Positions 27,262 through 36,728 of a stretch of DNA of 64,000 bases are shown piece by piece. The DNA lies in the NCBI GenBank assembly GCA_965249835.1, contig CBDFMY010000003.1, forward strand, positions 1,488,001-1,552,000, in the 5' to 3' direction. This DNA comes from JAHRAW01 sp965249835 (GTDB lineage: Bacteria; Pseudomonadota; Gammaproteobacteria; Arenicellales; Poriferihabitantaceae). The notes under the pieces were generated by a model. That model did no database searches. It worked only from the letters and a program-made list of their open reading frames with translations, and had not been told where the DNA came from. Within the stretch, counting starts at the first letter, position 1; the number at the start of each line of letters is the position of its first letter. The position numbers and the translations under genes were made by a program.

Positions 27262-29682
27262 ATGAATAAAGCCCTTAACAACATCGGCGAGCCACCCACC
27301 CGACTGCGTGAACCGGAGCCGTGGTCGCCGGGTATGGAGCGACGTCGGGTGCCGGCCATGGGCATGCTGGCGTTGCCGATGTTTTGCGGCGATGAAGTGG
27401 AAATCGTCGACCCGGAGGGCATGCAAATGGCGCTGGTTGCCGGGTTTAATCACCAAGGCAAGTGCATCACCGCGGCCCTCGGTATCGCCGATTCTTTGAT
27501 CAAAGTTAGTGGTGCGAGCATGGCGCAATGCCTATTGAAAGACGCGCCCGATGCGCGGCGGCTGGCGGAAAAATTGCGCACGCACGGTATTGACCTCACG
27601 GCTGCCCGAGTCGCCGAATTGCTGGGCGATGGCGCATCCCGTTCTCGTCCCGGAAACGCAGCATCGTTTGTGTGCCAGACCGATGCTCTTTGCCTGATCT
27701 GCGCGCCGGGGGAGGATATGGATGTGAGCAACGCGCCGGAGCAGCAATCCGGCATGCCACCCACCGAACTGGTGGTGTTTATCAATCGTGTCCATGCGAT
27801 TGATTGCGCCAGCGGCGAAGCGACAGCCGATTCATTATCCGGCGCATTACCGGATCCATTGGCCGATGTGCGCGAAGAAATCCGCATTACCAAGCGCACC
27901 GCCGTGGCTTACGAAGTGACCGCGGGGGAATACATTCAAGTGATCGATGTGGAAGGTCGCCAGTGTTCCGACTTCCAGTGTTTTGACATCGCCAAACTCA
28001 ATCAGGGAATCGAGCGATGCCTCGATGCCACCACCACGCGCGCGTTGATGGGCGCGGCCTATCCCCAGCCCGGTTTGTATTCCAAGTTTTACGATGTGGA
28101 TTTTGAACCGGTGATTGAAGTGGTGCAGGACACCTGTGGGCGACACGACAGTTTCGGCCTTGCCTGCACCGGCAAGTATTATGACGATGCCGGTTATCCC
28201 GGGCATGTCAATTGCTCCGACAACTTCAATCTCGCACTGTCGCCGTATCCCATCGCCCCGCGCAAAGGTTGGATGGCGATGAACCTGTTCTTCAATACCT
28301 TCTTTGACGATGCCTACCAGATGTCTTTCGACGACCCGTGGTCGCGCCCGGGGGATTATGTGTTGATGCGCGCATTGAAAGATATGGTGTGCGTTTCCTC
28401 GGCATGCCCGTGCGACATTGACCCGGCAAACGGCTGGGACCCGACCGATATTCACATTCGTCTTTACCCGCGAGATAATCCGTTCCAACGGGCAATCGCC
28501 TTCCGAAAAACCACCGACGCAGAACCTGTCATGACTAAACAAACCGGCTTTCATTCACGCACCTCGGCACTAACCCGAAACTTCACCGAATACAATGGCT
28601 ACTGGCTTGCCGGCGACTTCACCAACCACGGTGCCATCGCCGAATACTGGGCGTGCCGCGAAGGCGTAATCGTCACCGACTTGTCGCCGTTGCGCAAAGC
28701 CGAAGTGACCGGACCCGATGCGGAATTGCTGATGCAAACCTGCGTCACCCGCGACATTCGGCGATTGAGTTCCGGGCAAGTGGTCTACACCGCGATGTGT
28801 CATGAATCCGGCGGCATGATCGACGATGGCACGGTGTTCCGGCTCGGCAAGGATAATCTGCGCTGGGTCGGCGGCAGCGATGATTCCCTCATGTGGTTGC
28901 GTCAACAGGCAAAAGAAAAAAACTGGCAAGTTTGGGTCAAGGACTCCACCGAACAATTGCACAACCTGCAGGTGCAAGGTCCGCGCAGCGTTGATGTGCT
29001 ACGCAAAATTATCTGGACGCGACCCGACCAAGCCACGGTCGAAGAACTCGGCTGGTTTCGTTTTTCCATCGCCCGCATCGGCGATGAAATGGGTATTCCG
29101 ATCGTGCTCTCGCGCACCGGATACACCGGCGAGCGCGGTTACGAAGTGTTCTGCCATCCCAAGCACGCCGAGCAAGTATGGGATGCGGTCTGGCAAGCCG
29201 GGCAGGAATTTGACATCAAACCCCTCGGTCTGGATGCGCTGGACATGCTCCGAATTGAAGCCGGGCTGGTCTTTGCCGGTAACGAATTCTCCGACCAAAC
29301 CGACCCGTTTGAAGCCGGCATCGGTTTTACCGTAACCGCCAATAAAGCAGACGACTTCATCGGCAAACACGCGCTGGTCAAACGCAAAGCCGCACCGCAA
29401 CGAAAATTAATCGGGCTGGATGTCGCCGGCGAATTACCCGCCGCCAGCGGCGACGGTGTCTACATCGGCAGAAACCAGATTGGCGTCATCACCAGCGGCG
29501 TGGTGTCACCGATATTGCGCAAAAACATCGCACTTTGTCGCATCAACATCGAACACAGCAAAACCGAAACCCAACTCGAAATCGGCAAACTGGACGGACA
29601 CCAAAAAAGAATTCCATGCGAAGTAGTCGCGTTCCCGCATTATGATCCGAAAAAACAGCGGGTGCGGGGGATGGTTGGGTAA
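27262..29682 (+). CDS. tdm: Trimethylamine N-oxide demethylase (DUF1989-GcvT fusion)
   Basis: Tdm splits trimethylamine N-oxide to dimethylamine and formaldehyde, which tetrahydrofolate can capture. The 806-residue protein has the diagnostic two-part layout: an N-terminal half with a DUF1989 (urea carboxylase-associated) metal-binding domain at about residues 210-420 (VAYEVTAGEYIQVIDVEGRQ, CSDFQCFD, and the cysteine motif SSACPCDIDPANGW), and a C-terminal glycine-cleavage-T-like folate domain (from about residue 440; TDLSPLRKAEVTGPDAE, LSRTGYTGERGYEVF, LGLDALDMLRIEAG). This fusion, with tmm in the same region, matches Methylocella and roseobacter Tdm. The first ~200 residues form an extra domain I do not recognise. 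It lies 94 bp upstream of cas9. Confidence 0.85.
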   Translation: MNKALNNIGEPPTRLREPEPWSPGMERRRVPAMGMLALPMFCGDEVEIVDPEGMQMALVAGFNHQGKCITAALGIADSLIKVSGASMAQCLLKDAPDARRLAEKLRTHGIDLTAARVAELLGDGASRSRPGNAASFVCQTDALCLICAPGEDMDVSNAPEQQSGMPPTELVVFINRVHAIDCASGEATADSLSGALPDPLADVREEIRITKRTAVAYEVTAGEYIQVIDVEGRQCSDFQCFDIAKLNQGIERCLDATTTRALMGAAYPQPGLYSKFYDVDFEPVIEVVQDTCGRHDSFGLACTGKYYDDAGYPGHVNCSDNFNLALSPYPIAPRKGWMAMNLFFNTFFDDAYQMSFDDPWSRPGDYVLMRALKDMVCVSSACPCDIDPANGWDPTDIHIRLYPRDNPFQRAIAFRKTTDAEPVMTKQTGFHSRTSALTRNFTEYNGYWLAGDFTNHGAIAEYWACREGVIVTDLSPLRKAEVTGPDAELLMQTCVTRDIRRLSSGQVVYTAMCHESGGMIDDGTVFRLGKDNLRWVGGSDDSLMWLRQQAKEKNWQVWVKDSTEQLHNLQVQGPRSVDVLRKIIWTRPDQATVEELGWFRFSIARIGDEMGIPIVLSRTGYTGERGYEVFCHPKHAEQVWDAVWQAGQEFDIKPLGLDALDMLRIEAGLVFAGNEFSDQTDPFEAGIGFTVTANKADDFIGKHALVKRKAAPQRKLIGLDVAGELPAASGDGVYIGRNQIGVITSGVVSPILRKNIALCRINIEHSKTETQLEIGKLDGHQKRIPCEVVAFPHYDPKKQRVRGMVG

Positions 29683-29721
29683 ATTGTCGGTTGACTCAAA
29701 TAAAAATGCTGAATCCGGATA

Positions 29722-29730
29722 TGCTATATT
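29722..29730 (+). promoter_or_regulatory. Candidate extended -10 promoter of cas operon
   Basis: TGCTATATT fits an extended -10 element (TGnTATAAT-like) 46 bp upstream of the cas9 ATG. A TTGACT hexamer at 29691-29696 is too far away (28 bp) to serve as its -35. A Shine-Dalgarno-like AGGACA precedes the ATG at 29777. This is the only plausible promoter I see in the 94-bp gap after tdm. Confidence 0.35.
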
Positions 29731-29776
29731 TGTGTGTAAATTCAACTTTTGACTGTTTCACAACACAGGACAGAAA

Positions 29777-32700
29777 ATGAAAACTATTTCACCGATTGCC
29801 ATCGATATGGGGGCAAAGAATACAGGGGTTTATTACGCTAACTACAAGCAAGGTTCGTCTTTTGATGAAATTGATAAAAAAGGCGAGGTTCTTATTTACC
29901 AAGAATACACTGCATTACTCAGAGATAGAACCGCTAAACGTCATGCCCGAAGGGGCTCTCAGCGCAAGAAATTAGCCAAGCGTTTAGTAACGCTTGTGTT
30001 AGAGAGTTACTTTCATTTTCCTGCCGGGGAGCATAGTCAAGCCATTGGGTTTTTGCTCAATAGGCGGGGGTTTACTTTTTTAGAGGAACAATACTCCGAA
30101 GAGCATCTGCAGAATTTTCCTGAGGACGCATGGAATGCTTTGTTTGGCGAGGTGCAGGAGTTTTTGGGTAAACGAGAAGGAATTGCCGACAAATTAACAA
30201 ATCTTGTAAACGATACAACTGGAAAAATTACTGAAATTTTTAAGGCGATTCAAGAAATTGAAGGATACAAAAATTTCCAAGAAACCAAAGACGAAATCAA
30301 GAAAGACTATGTTTATTTTGATTATGTAGAAAAAATAGGCAAAGCATTCGATATTGTCAAAAAAGGCGGGGACATTACCGATGAAAAAGTGAGGAAAACT
30401 GCAAAAGACAAACAAAATCTATCCGAAACTTCAAAGTGGATTGTTGAACGTCTGCAAGAGAATGAACTCGATTTCATAACTGATACAGGCAATCAAACCA
30501 ACTTAATCACGCAAATCAATAAAATTTCAAATATTCAACAATTAAAAAACAAATTGCCTGATATCGAAAAAGAAAGAGAGAAAATTAAAAAGAGGGAAAA
30601 AGAAAATAATGATTCTGATTGGAATTTCAAGATTGCCGAGTTTGAATTTAACCATAAAAATGAAAAAGGTTTAGAGGAAGATAAACCAAAAACCCACCTG
30701 CATCACTTTTGCTACGCTATCTACCAAATCAACCATGCATTAACTACAGGTCATCGACACCGTTCTACTTTTTTTGAGGAAATTAAATCTGATTTATTGA
30801 AAGCAGACAAACATTCCCATGAATACCTGAAGAAATTTGGCAAAGCCGTAGGCGCATCTCCCAATCTGAATGTCGATAAACTTAGCAAACTAATTTGTCA
30901 TATAAGCAATTTGGAACTCAAGCCCCTGCGGACTTATTTCAATGATTCTTCGCCGATACAGCGAAAAAAAGAGTATAGAAAAACCGACCGGACAAAGAGC
31001 AATTTTGTTTCGCACAAAAATGGCGGCGGCGAATTCAGCAATGAAAAACTAAGCAGAGTTGCTTCCACATGGTTTTTGAAGCATTGGACAGTGAACAAGG
31101 AGAAAGATACGAGCGAAAAAGTTATCGACCATAAAAAACTAAAACAACTTTGGGAACTGCATCAAGATAAAGATGATGTTGTTGCGTTTTGGTTAAACAC
31201 CGACCCCATCCTTACCATGCCACCTTACCAAAGCATGACTAACCGCAAGCCGCCGAAATGCCAGAGTTTGGTACTTAATGGCGAGTATTTGGATAAGCAT
31301 TACCCTAGCTGGAAAGATTGGATTGCTTCTTTGAATCCCGACAAAGACTATAAAGAAAAAATGCAGTCTTTGCAAAGCCGCAAAGGAAAAAGAGAAAGAA
31401 AAGGTAAACCTATTGATGGAAGGCTGGTTTCCGACGAGTTAATTTCTCTGCGTCAATTGCAGTTTGTTTTAGATACCGCCAAAAAAATAGACAACTATAA
31501 ACTTAATGAAATTTGGAGTGCGCATCATAAAATCCAGCAGTTGGAAAAAGATAATACAAAAGATAGTGCAGAAATTAAGATATGGAAATGCAAGTTAAAA
31601 AAGTTCAAAGAAGAAAGTCAACTGCCGAACAAATTAAAGCAAGATTTGGATTTTGACAAACAGGATAGCTTCGGACATTTCATAAACAAGTATTACAAAA
31701 ATCGAAGAAAAGCCAAACACGGGCGTTACTTTTTGATTCAAGAGAAAAAAGAGAAATGGCTAACCGATGGCCGATTATTGATTCTTTGTCAGCACAAGCC
31801 GAAACAAAAAAAATATCAATGGCTACTGGATTTGTCGGCGATTCTTGGAGTTGACAGCAAGAAACTGGACAACAAAATGGGGGGGAAGGATCCAGAAGAT
31901 TGGCTGAAAGAAATTTCAGGATTTAAAAGTGCTTGTGCTGCATCCGCTAAAGCCCAAAAAGACCATAGGGGTGGGTTGAAAACTCAAATAGATCAAGAGT
32001 TCAGAAAGAAGAAAGGAAATCTATACAAGTTAAATGACAAATGCGAGAAACTTGCTATCAAACTGTCTGCATTGGTGTTTGACGATTTGAGTAAAGATGA
32101 TCAATCAAAGAAAGCCAAAAAATTCAAAAGTATATTTAGTTTTGCACAAATTGACAATATTGTTTTTAAAGATCGTACTGGCTTTTCTAAAACTTGTCCC
32201 GTTTGCTCCACTGATAATGCTTGTAGAATGAATGAGGTCGATGGTTTTGCTCAAGCCCAGCGGTTAGCCGCATTGAGTATCCGCCTGATTGATGGCGTGG
32301 TAATGCGCATTTGTGATGCCGTAAGCAGGCACGTTGCCGTGGTTTGTTGGAAGCAATATATCGGGCAGGATGTAGATGAAGGAACGGAAGTTAATATCCC
32401 ACTGATTCTTGAGCAAAACCGCTTTGAGTTTGAACCAAATTTGGCAAAGTTAAAAGGCAAGAAGACCAATAAGGATGACATGCGCTCTGATTATGCGGAC
32501 AAGGTCGAACGCATTAAAACGGATGCGAAAAAAATATGTGCTTACAGTGGAGATGATTTGGACCGCGGTGACCGCGGTGAAATAGATCATATCATTCCTC
32601 AGGCATCAATATATGGAACGCTAAACGATGAAGCCAATTTGATTTATGTGTCAAAACGGGCAAACAAAGAAAAAAGAAATAAGGCAAAATTCCTTGCCGA

Positions 32701-34690
32701 CCTGAATGATGAATACAAACAGAAAATTTTTAACTGCACAAACGATGATGAAATACGGGAATTTATCTATCAACAACTGGGTGAGAATGCGGGAGAGGTT
32801 GATGTGGACGCCCGCTTTTGTTTTGGTGCTTATTTGAGTTTTATTAATTTAGATGAGAAGCAAAAAATCGCTTTCAGGCATGCCTTGTTCCTGAAGGACG
32901 ATCCGCTAAAATGCAAAGTCATCAAAGTCTTGCAAAACCGTAATCGCACTATTGTGAATGGCACTCAGCGCTATATGGCGCAGTGTATCGCGGACAAGAT
33001 ATACAAGATCGCTAAACAGGCAGGCAAAGAAAAACAGGTATCGTTTGATTATTTTGAATACTCGGCCACAGCACACAACTCTAACAGCACTGTTAACTTG
33101 CGAAAATTTTATGAGGATCAAGACGCGAAATTGCCAGATGGCATACATCTTGTTGATCTTGCCAAAAAATCTGGTAAGCAAAAATTGCAGTCGCACTTAA
33201 TTGACGCTCAAATGGCATTTTTGTTGGCGGCCGATGAGCATAAAAATAACGGTGCCATGGGGTTATATTTTGGCAAAGGCGAAACCGTCACACAAGGTGT
33301 TGATATGGAAACCGGCGAATATAAACCCAATAAGTTTTTTGAATTATCTTGTGTTGAAGAAAAAAATATAATAGAAGTAGAACTAAATGCAAAAAGTATG
33401 AATAAAAAAATAATGGAGAATTCGAATACTGATAAAAAGATAAATATGTCTAAAATTTTTCAACGCTATGTGTTCAAGCAAAATGCCATTGGAGAGCGAT
33501 ATAGACCTATAGTTGAGTTTGAGGAAAAGTTGTATTTGGGATACCCTCAGAAAATCAAAGGCGGGTCGTATACCTGCCGGAGTCCGGAATGTAATCTTGT
33601 CAAAAAAACCAATAAAAACCAATTTAAACAAATCATAGAAAATGAAAAATACTATGAATTGACAACCGATACCGCGCAGATAAAAATCTATACGATTAAG
33701 AAAATTAACAAACAATATAAAATAATTGATCTAGATTCACACACATATTTTAGCAAAGTAAATAAAGAATACACGGACAGTGAAAAAGCGGATATCAAGC
33801 ATATAAATTTAATAAACGGAGAATGTAAATATTATGTAAAGAGAGACGACGTGATTCATGCTCCTAAAATTGTGGCAAAGGAACAATACAAACAGTATCC
33901 TTTTTATAAAAATTGGGTTGATTTTGATGCAGCATGGGAAAAATGTGCGGGTGGTCAATACAAAATCAGTGTTGACGGAGACTCATATATATTAGAAACC
34001 GATTCCGCAAAAGAAAAATGGAATAAATTTTGCGAGGAACAACTGCACATTCCGAAAGAGAAAAAGAACAAGCATGCAAAAGTACGAAAGACATTCTCGA
34101 TGATTGCGCTTGGCACACCACCCGGAACAGTGTTTAGAATGAACCGGCAGGGGAAGCACATTTATCAAGCAGTGCCATTGGATACAAGTCTAATTAGCAA
34201 AAACCGTTCTAACTTTCTAATCAAACACAGCAAAAACTTGACGTTGGTTTCTAAAACAGCAGATAAAGAGTTATCCAAAGAAATTAACTGCGAGGAAGAA
34301 TTTCTGTTAAAGGATTATGAACTTGAGCCAAGCCAGTTTTTTATGAGTGATTTTCTGGGAGACAAAGAGTTATCTTCGGTGCAGGTGTTTTTGAGTAAGA
34401 CAAAGGCAGATATAAAGAATTTTCCAATGGATGAATTTAATTCTTATCTGAATAATGATCATACAGAAGAAAAGTCAATAGAAATTTACACCGAATCAGA
34501 AATAAAAAATAAATCGCAAAATGATGAAAACAAAATATACGCTTGTAAGAAAAAAATTGACAACAGCATAAAGACAGTAACAAGGGGGAATGATTCCATC
34601 AAAGATATTAAAACTAATAATGGCACAGTGGACTTCTCATTGCCATTTAGAAGTACAAACATACAAAAATTCTTACCAAAATCAAAGTGA
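29777..34690 (+). CDS. cas9: CRISPR-associated endonuclease Cas9, type II-B (Csx12/FnCas9-like)
   Basis: RNA-guided DNA endonuclease of 1637 residues, the size of the Francisella novicida enzyme (1629). RuvC-I is at the N-terminus (PIAIDMGAKNTG, catalytic Asp10), followed by the arginine-rich bridge helix (RTAKRHARRG). Conserved type II-B blocks include LLNRRGF, NLELKPLRTYFNDS, NRKPPKCQSL and the cysteine motif CPVCSTDNACRM. The second RuvC acidic segment is FEFEP (Glu884/886). HNH contains IDHIIP with His938 and GTLNDEANLIYV. RuvC-III is SHLIDAQMAF (His1140, Asp1143). The last ~450 residues, the PAM-interacting part, are divergent and lysine-rich. All catalytic residues look intact. The gene is much more AT-rich than tdm upstream. 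It heads a cas9-fic-cas1-cas2-cas4 operon. Confidence 0.97.
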   Translation: MKTISPIAIDMGAKNTGVYYANYKQGSSFDEIDKKGEVLIYQEYTALLRDRTAKRHARRGSQRKKLAKRLVTLVLESYFHFPAGEHSQAIGFLLNRRGFTFLEEQYSEEHLQNFPEDAWNALFGEVQEFLGKREGIADKLTNLVNDTTGKITEIFKAIQEIEGYKNFQETKDEIKKDYVYFDYVEKIGKAFDIVKKGGDITDEKVRKTAKDKQNLSETSKWIVERLQENELDFITDTGNQTNLITQINKISNIQQLKNKLPDIEKEREKIKKREKENNDSDWNFKIAEFEFNHKNEKGLEEDKPKTHLHHFCYAIYQINHALTTGHRHRSTFFEEIKSDLLKADKHSHEYLKKFGKAVGASPNLNVDKLSKLICHISNLELKPLRTYFNDSSPIQRKKEYRKTDRTKSNFVSHKNGGGEFSNEKLSRVASTWFLKHWTVNKEKDTSEKVIDHKKLKQLWELHQDKDDVVAFWLNTDPILTMPPYQSMTNRKPPKCQSLVLNGEYLDKHYPSWKDWIASLNPDKDYKEKMQSLQSRKGKRERKGKPIDGRLVSDELISLRQLQFVLDTAKKIDNYKLNEIWSAHHKIQQLEKDNTKDSAEIKIWKCKLKKFKEESQLPNKLKQDLDFDKQDSFGHFINKYYKNRRKAKHGRYFLIQEKKEKWLTDGRLLILCQHKPKQKKYQWLLDLSAILGVDSKKLDNKMGGKDPEDWLKEISGFKSACAASAKAQKDHRGGLKTQIDQEFRKKKGNLYKLNDKCEKLAIKLSALVFDDLSKDDQSKKAKKFKSIFSFAQIDNIVFKDRTGFSKTCPVCSTDNACRMNEVDGFAQAQRLAALSIRLIDGVVMRICDAVSRHVAVVCWKQYIGQDVDEGTEVNIPLILEQNRFEFEPNLAKLKGKKTNKDDMRSDYADKVERIKTDAKKICAYSGDDLDRGDRGEIDHIIPQASIYGTLNDEANLIYVSKRANKEKRNKAKFLADLNDEYKQKIFNCTNDDEIREFIYQQLGENAGEVDVDARFCFGAYLSFINLDEKQKIAFRHALFLKDDPLKCKVIKVLQNRNRTIVNGTQRYMAQCIADKIYKIAKQAGKEKQVSFDYFEYSATAHNSNSTVNLRKFYEDQDAKLPDGIHLVDLAKKSGKQKLQSHLIDAQMAFLLAADEHKNNGAMGLYFGKGETVTQGVDMETGEYKPNKFFELSCVEEKNIIEVELNAKSMNKKIMENSNTDKKINMSKIFQRYVFKQNAIGERYRPIVEFEEKLYLGYPQKIKGGSYTCRSPECNLVKKTNKNQFKQIIENEKYYELTTDTAQIKIYTIKKINKQYKIIDLDSHTYFSKVNKEYTDSEKADIKHINLINGECKYYVKRDDVIHAPKIVAKEQYKQYPFYKNWVDFDAAWEKCAGGQYKISVDGDSYILETDSAKEKWNKFCEEQLHIPKEKKNKHAKVRKTFSMIALGTPPGTVFRMNRQGKHIYQAVPLDTSLISKNRSNFLIKHSKNLTLVSKTADKELSKEINCEEEFLLKDYELEPSQFFMSDFLGDKELSSVQVFLSKTKADIKNFPMDEFNSYLNNDHTEEKSIEIYTESEIKNKSQNDENKIYACKKKIDNSIKTVTRGNDSIKDIKTNNGTVDFSLPFRSTNIQKFLPKSK

Positions 34691-34700
34691 AAATCGGGTG

Positions 34701-35426
34701 ATGATTAACCTGGCCACACTCAACCCCAACCGCCAAAAAGCTCTGTTCCTCGCCAAAAAACAACTCCCTGAATTGGTATGCGATGCGGTGAACTTGGAGG
34801 GAGTGAACTTTACCCTGCCGGAGATACAAACCCTATTGGACGGGATAACAGTGGGCGGGCATAGTTTGCAGGATGAGATGATTACGCTTAATCAAGCCAA
34901 TGCCTGGCGGTTTTTGTTTGATTGTGTTGAACAAGACAGGTTTGCTCTTTCCAAAGATTTCGTTTGTGATCTGCACGGGATTCTTGCCCAGAAAGAAGCG
35001 CTAACCTGGGGGGTTTTCAGGGACGGCGGCGTAACCATTGCGGGCACCAATCATATCCCGCCGAGAGCGGACAAATTACCAACCTTGTGGCAACAGTTGA
35101 CGGGAAAACATCATCCCGCCTTGCTACAATCAGAGATGCGCCAATCTAAGATAGACATTGAACAAACTTATACCTGGGCTATCAGTTTATTTTTACAAAT
35201 GGCAAGGATTCAGTTTTTTTATGATGCTAACAAACGCCTTGGGCGACTGATGATGAACGGCATTTTATTGGTAAACGGACTGCCCGCGATCAACCTACCC
35301 GCCAAAAAACAACTCGAGTTTAATCAACTGATGCTGGATTTTTACTCCAGTAACGATGAACAGCCAATGCAGATTTTTATGCGCGCTTGTTTAGAGAGAA
35401 AAATTCTAGAAATAATGTCGGAATAA
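34701..35426 (+). CDS. Fic-domain protein with His-to-Gln active-site motif, in cas operon
   Basis: A 241-residue Fic (filamentation induced by cAMP) protein lies 10 bp after the cas9 stop and 5 bp before cas1. The ATG at 34701 is preferred; upstream codons overlap cas9. Seen: an N-terminal AVNLEG segment (Glu33-Gly34) resembling the class II inhibitory motif [S/T]xxxE[G/N] but with Ala first; TVGGHSLQDE; the flap GVFRDGGVTIAGTNHIPP (104-121); and the Fic motif at 171-179, QFFYDANKR, instead of HxFx(D/E)(G/A)N(G/K)R. The anion-binding DANKR is kept, but the catalytic His is Gln. Fic enzymes usually transfer AMP to proteins; without His this one may be inactive for AMPylation, bind nucleotides, or belong to a His-less subfamily. 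Its AT-rich composition matches the cas genes. Confidence 0.88.
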   Translation: MINLATLNPNRQKALFLAKKQLPELVCDAVNLEGVNFTLPEIQTLLDGITVGGHSLQDEMITLNQANAWRFLFDCVEQDRFALSKDFVCDLHGILAQKEALTWGVFRDGGVTIAGTNHIPPRADKLPTLWQQLTGKHHPALLQSEMRQSKIDIEQTYTWAISLFLQMARIQFFYDANKRLGRLMMNGILLVNGLPAINLPAKKQLEFNQLMLDFYSSNDEQPMQIFMRACLERKILEIMSE

Positions 35427-35431
35427 ATTTT

Positions 35432-36418
35432 ATGCATGCCCACATGACGCTCGCCGAGTACGGCCAATTCATCGGCATTAGAAGCGAATGCTTGACGGTA
35501 AAAGAAAATGGCGAGATCAAGGAATACCCGCTTAATCGCTTAAAAAGCATTCAGATTGCCAAACAAGGCGTCAGTTTTTCCTCGGATGTTATTATTGCTT
35601 GCGCTAATCGCGGCATTAAATTCTTCTTGTCTGATTTCAAGAATGAAATCATCTCTTGTCTTTCAGGCACCCAGCAACACGCCGTTGTGCGCGTTCGGCA
35701 AAAGCAGTTTGCATTCATAAGCAGCCCAAATACGGCACTATTATCTGCCATTGTTATCGAGGGTAAAATTAAAAACCAACGCGCAACCCTGCTTTACTTC
35801 AGAAAATACCATCAAGACAAGGCCCCAATAATAGACAAAACCGCCGGGCAATTAAAAGCGATCTCACGGCAGATAAAAACCAAAAAATGGCAGAACTATG
35901 AACGCTGGCGAGATATTTTATTGGGCTTGGAAGGGCAAGCGGCCGCTCAATATTGGCAGTGTTTGGTTGAGACAAATCTGATGCCGGATGATTTTAAGGG
36001 CAGGGTGGGCAGGCAGGCGCAGGATATTGGCAACAAGGGCTTAAATTACGGTTACGCGATCCTCACATCATATGTTTGGAATGCCCTAATCAATGCAGGT
36101 TTAGAGCCTTACGCCGGGTTTTTTCATGTCCAAAGAGCAGGCAAGCCGTCTTTGGTGCTTGATATGATGGAGGAATACCGTGCTTGGGTGGTGGATAGAA
36201 ATATCATCAAGCACAGAGGTGTTTTGCGGGACAAAAACGAACTTACACCAACTATTAAAAAACAAATCATCACCGATATTCACAAAACATTTGCTACTCA
36301 ATATCACTATCGCAAACGAAAAATGCGATTGGAAAGCATTTTGCAAAGACAAATTTATCATCTTGCAGGGGTTTTTTCTGATGATAAAAAATACAAATCA
36401 TATTGTTTTAGGTGGTGA
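35432..36418 (+). CDS. cas1: CRISPR integrase Cas1
   Basis: Cas1 is the metal-dependent integrase that, with Cas2, inserts new spacers. From the ATG at 35432 it is 328 residues; a second ATG at 35444 (MTLAEYG) is an alternative. The catalytic triad is visible: Glu167 in LLGLEGQAAAQYW, His232 in YAGFFHVQRAG and Glu247 in LVLDMMEEYRAW. The N-terminal beta domain contains VIIACANRGIKFFLSD. It follows the fic gene by 5 bp, and its stop is one base before the cas2 start, indicating coupled translation. Sequence blocks resemble Cas1 of type II-B loci, as far as I can judge from memory. Confidence 0.96.
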   Translation: MHAHMTLAEYGQFIGIRSECLTVKENGEIKEYPLNRLKSIQIAKQGVSFSSDVIIACANRGIKFFLSDFKNEIISCLSGTQQHAVVRVRQKQFAFISSPNTALLSAIVIEGKIKNQRATLLYFRKYHQDKAPIIDKTAGQLKAISRQIKTKKWQNYERWRDILLGLEGQAAAQYWQCLVETNLMPDDFKGRVGRQAQDIGNKGLNYGYAILTSYVWNALINAGLEPYAGFFHVQRAGKPSLVLDMMEEYRAWVVDRNIIKHRGVLRDKNELTPTIKKQIITDIHKTFATQYHYRKRKMRLESILQRQIYHLAGVFSDDKKYKSYCFRW

Positions 36419-36419
36419 A

Positions 36420-36728
36420 ATGGCTCAGGCAAGATTATACAACGAGGTTTTGGTGAGTTACGACATAGCCGATACCCGGCAACGCACAAAACTGTTTAAT
36501 AAACTTAAAGACATTAGTTTGACTTCAATACAAAAGTCGGTGTTTTGGGGGCATTTAAACAAGGCGGAAGAATACAGCGTTAAACGCATGTTGAAAACTT
36601 ATTGCGCGAAAACAGACAAAGCATTCATCGCCCGGGTAAAATTGTCCGAACAAATTCAGCAAAATAACAGTATAGGTTATGCAAAGCAGGATTTCCCCAG
36701 ACATTCTGCGATTTACCATGTCCTATAG
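36420..36728 (+). CDS. cas2: CRISPR-associated Cas2
   Basis: The 102-residue protein starting at ATG 36420 (MAQARLYNEVLVSYDIADTR) is a Cas2: a ferredoxin-like beta strand with the conserved LVSYDI-Asp, then KLFNKLKDISLTSIQKSVFWG (the family's 'xxQxSVFxG' segment). Cas2 forms the structural dimer at the centre of the Cas1-Cas2 integration complex. A longer in-frame opening to 36180 overlaps cas1 and is not expected to be used. Its end overlaps the cas4 start by 11 bp. Confidence 0.95.
   Translation: MAQARLYNEVLVSYDIADTRQRTKLFNKLKDISLTSIQKSVFWGHLNKAEEYSVKRMLKTYCAKTDKAFIARVKLSEQIQQNNSIGYAKQDFPRHSAIYHVL

Noticed and set aside
29691..29725. TTGACT as the -35 box of the cas9 promoter
   Set aside because: The spacing to the only good -10 (TATATT) is 28 bp, too long for a sigma70 promoter.
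34590..34700. 37-residue N-terminal extension of the Fic protein
   Set aside because: It overlaps the 3' end of cas9 in another frame and shows no Fic-family similarity; ATG 34701 gives the normal start.
36180..36419. 80-residue extension of Cas2
   Set aside because: It lies within cas1 in another frame; Cas2 homology begins at the ATG at 36420.
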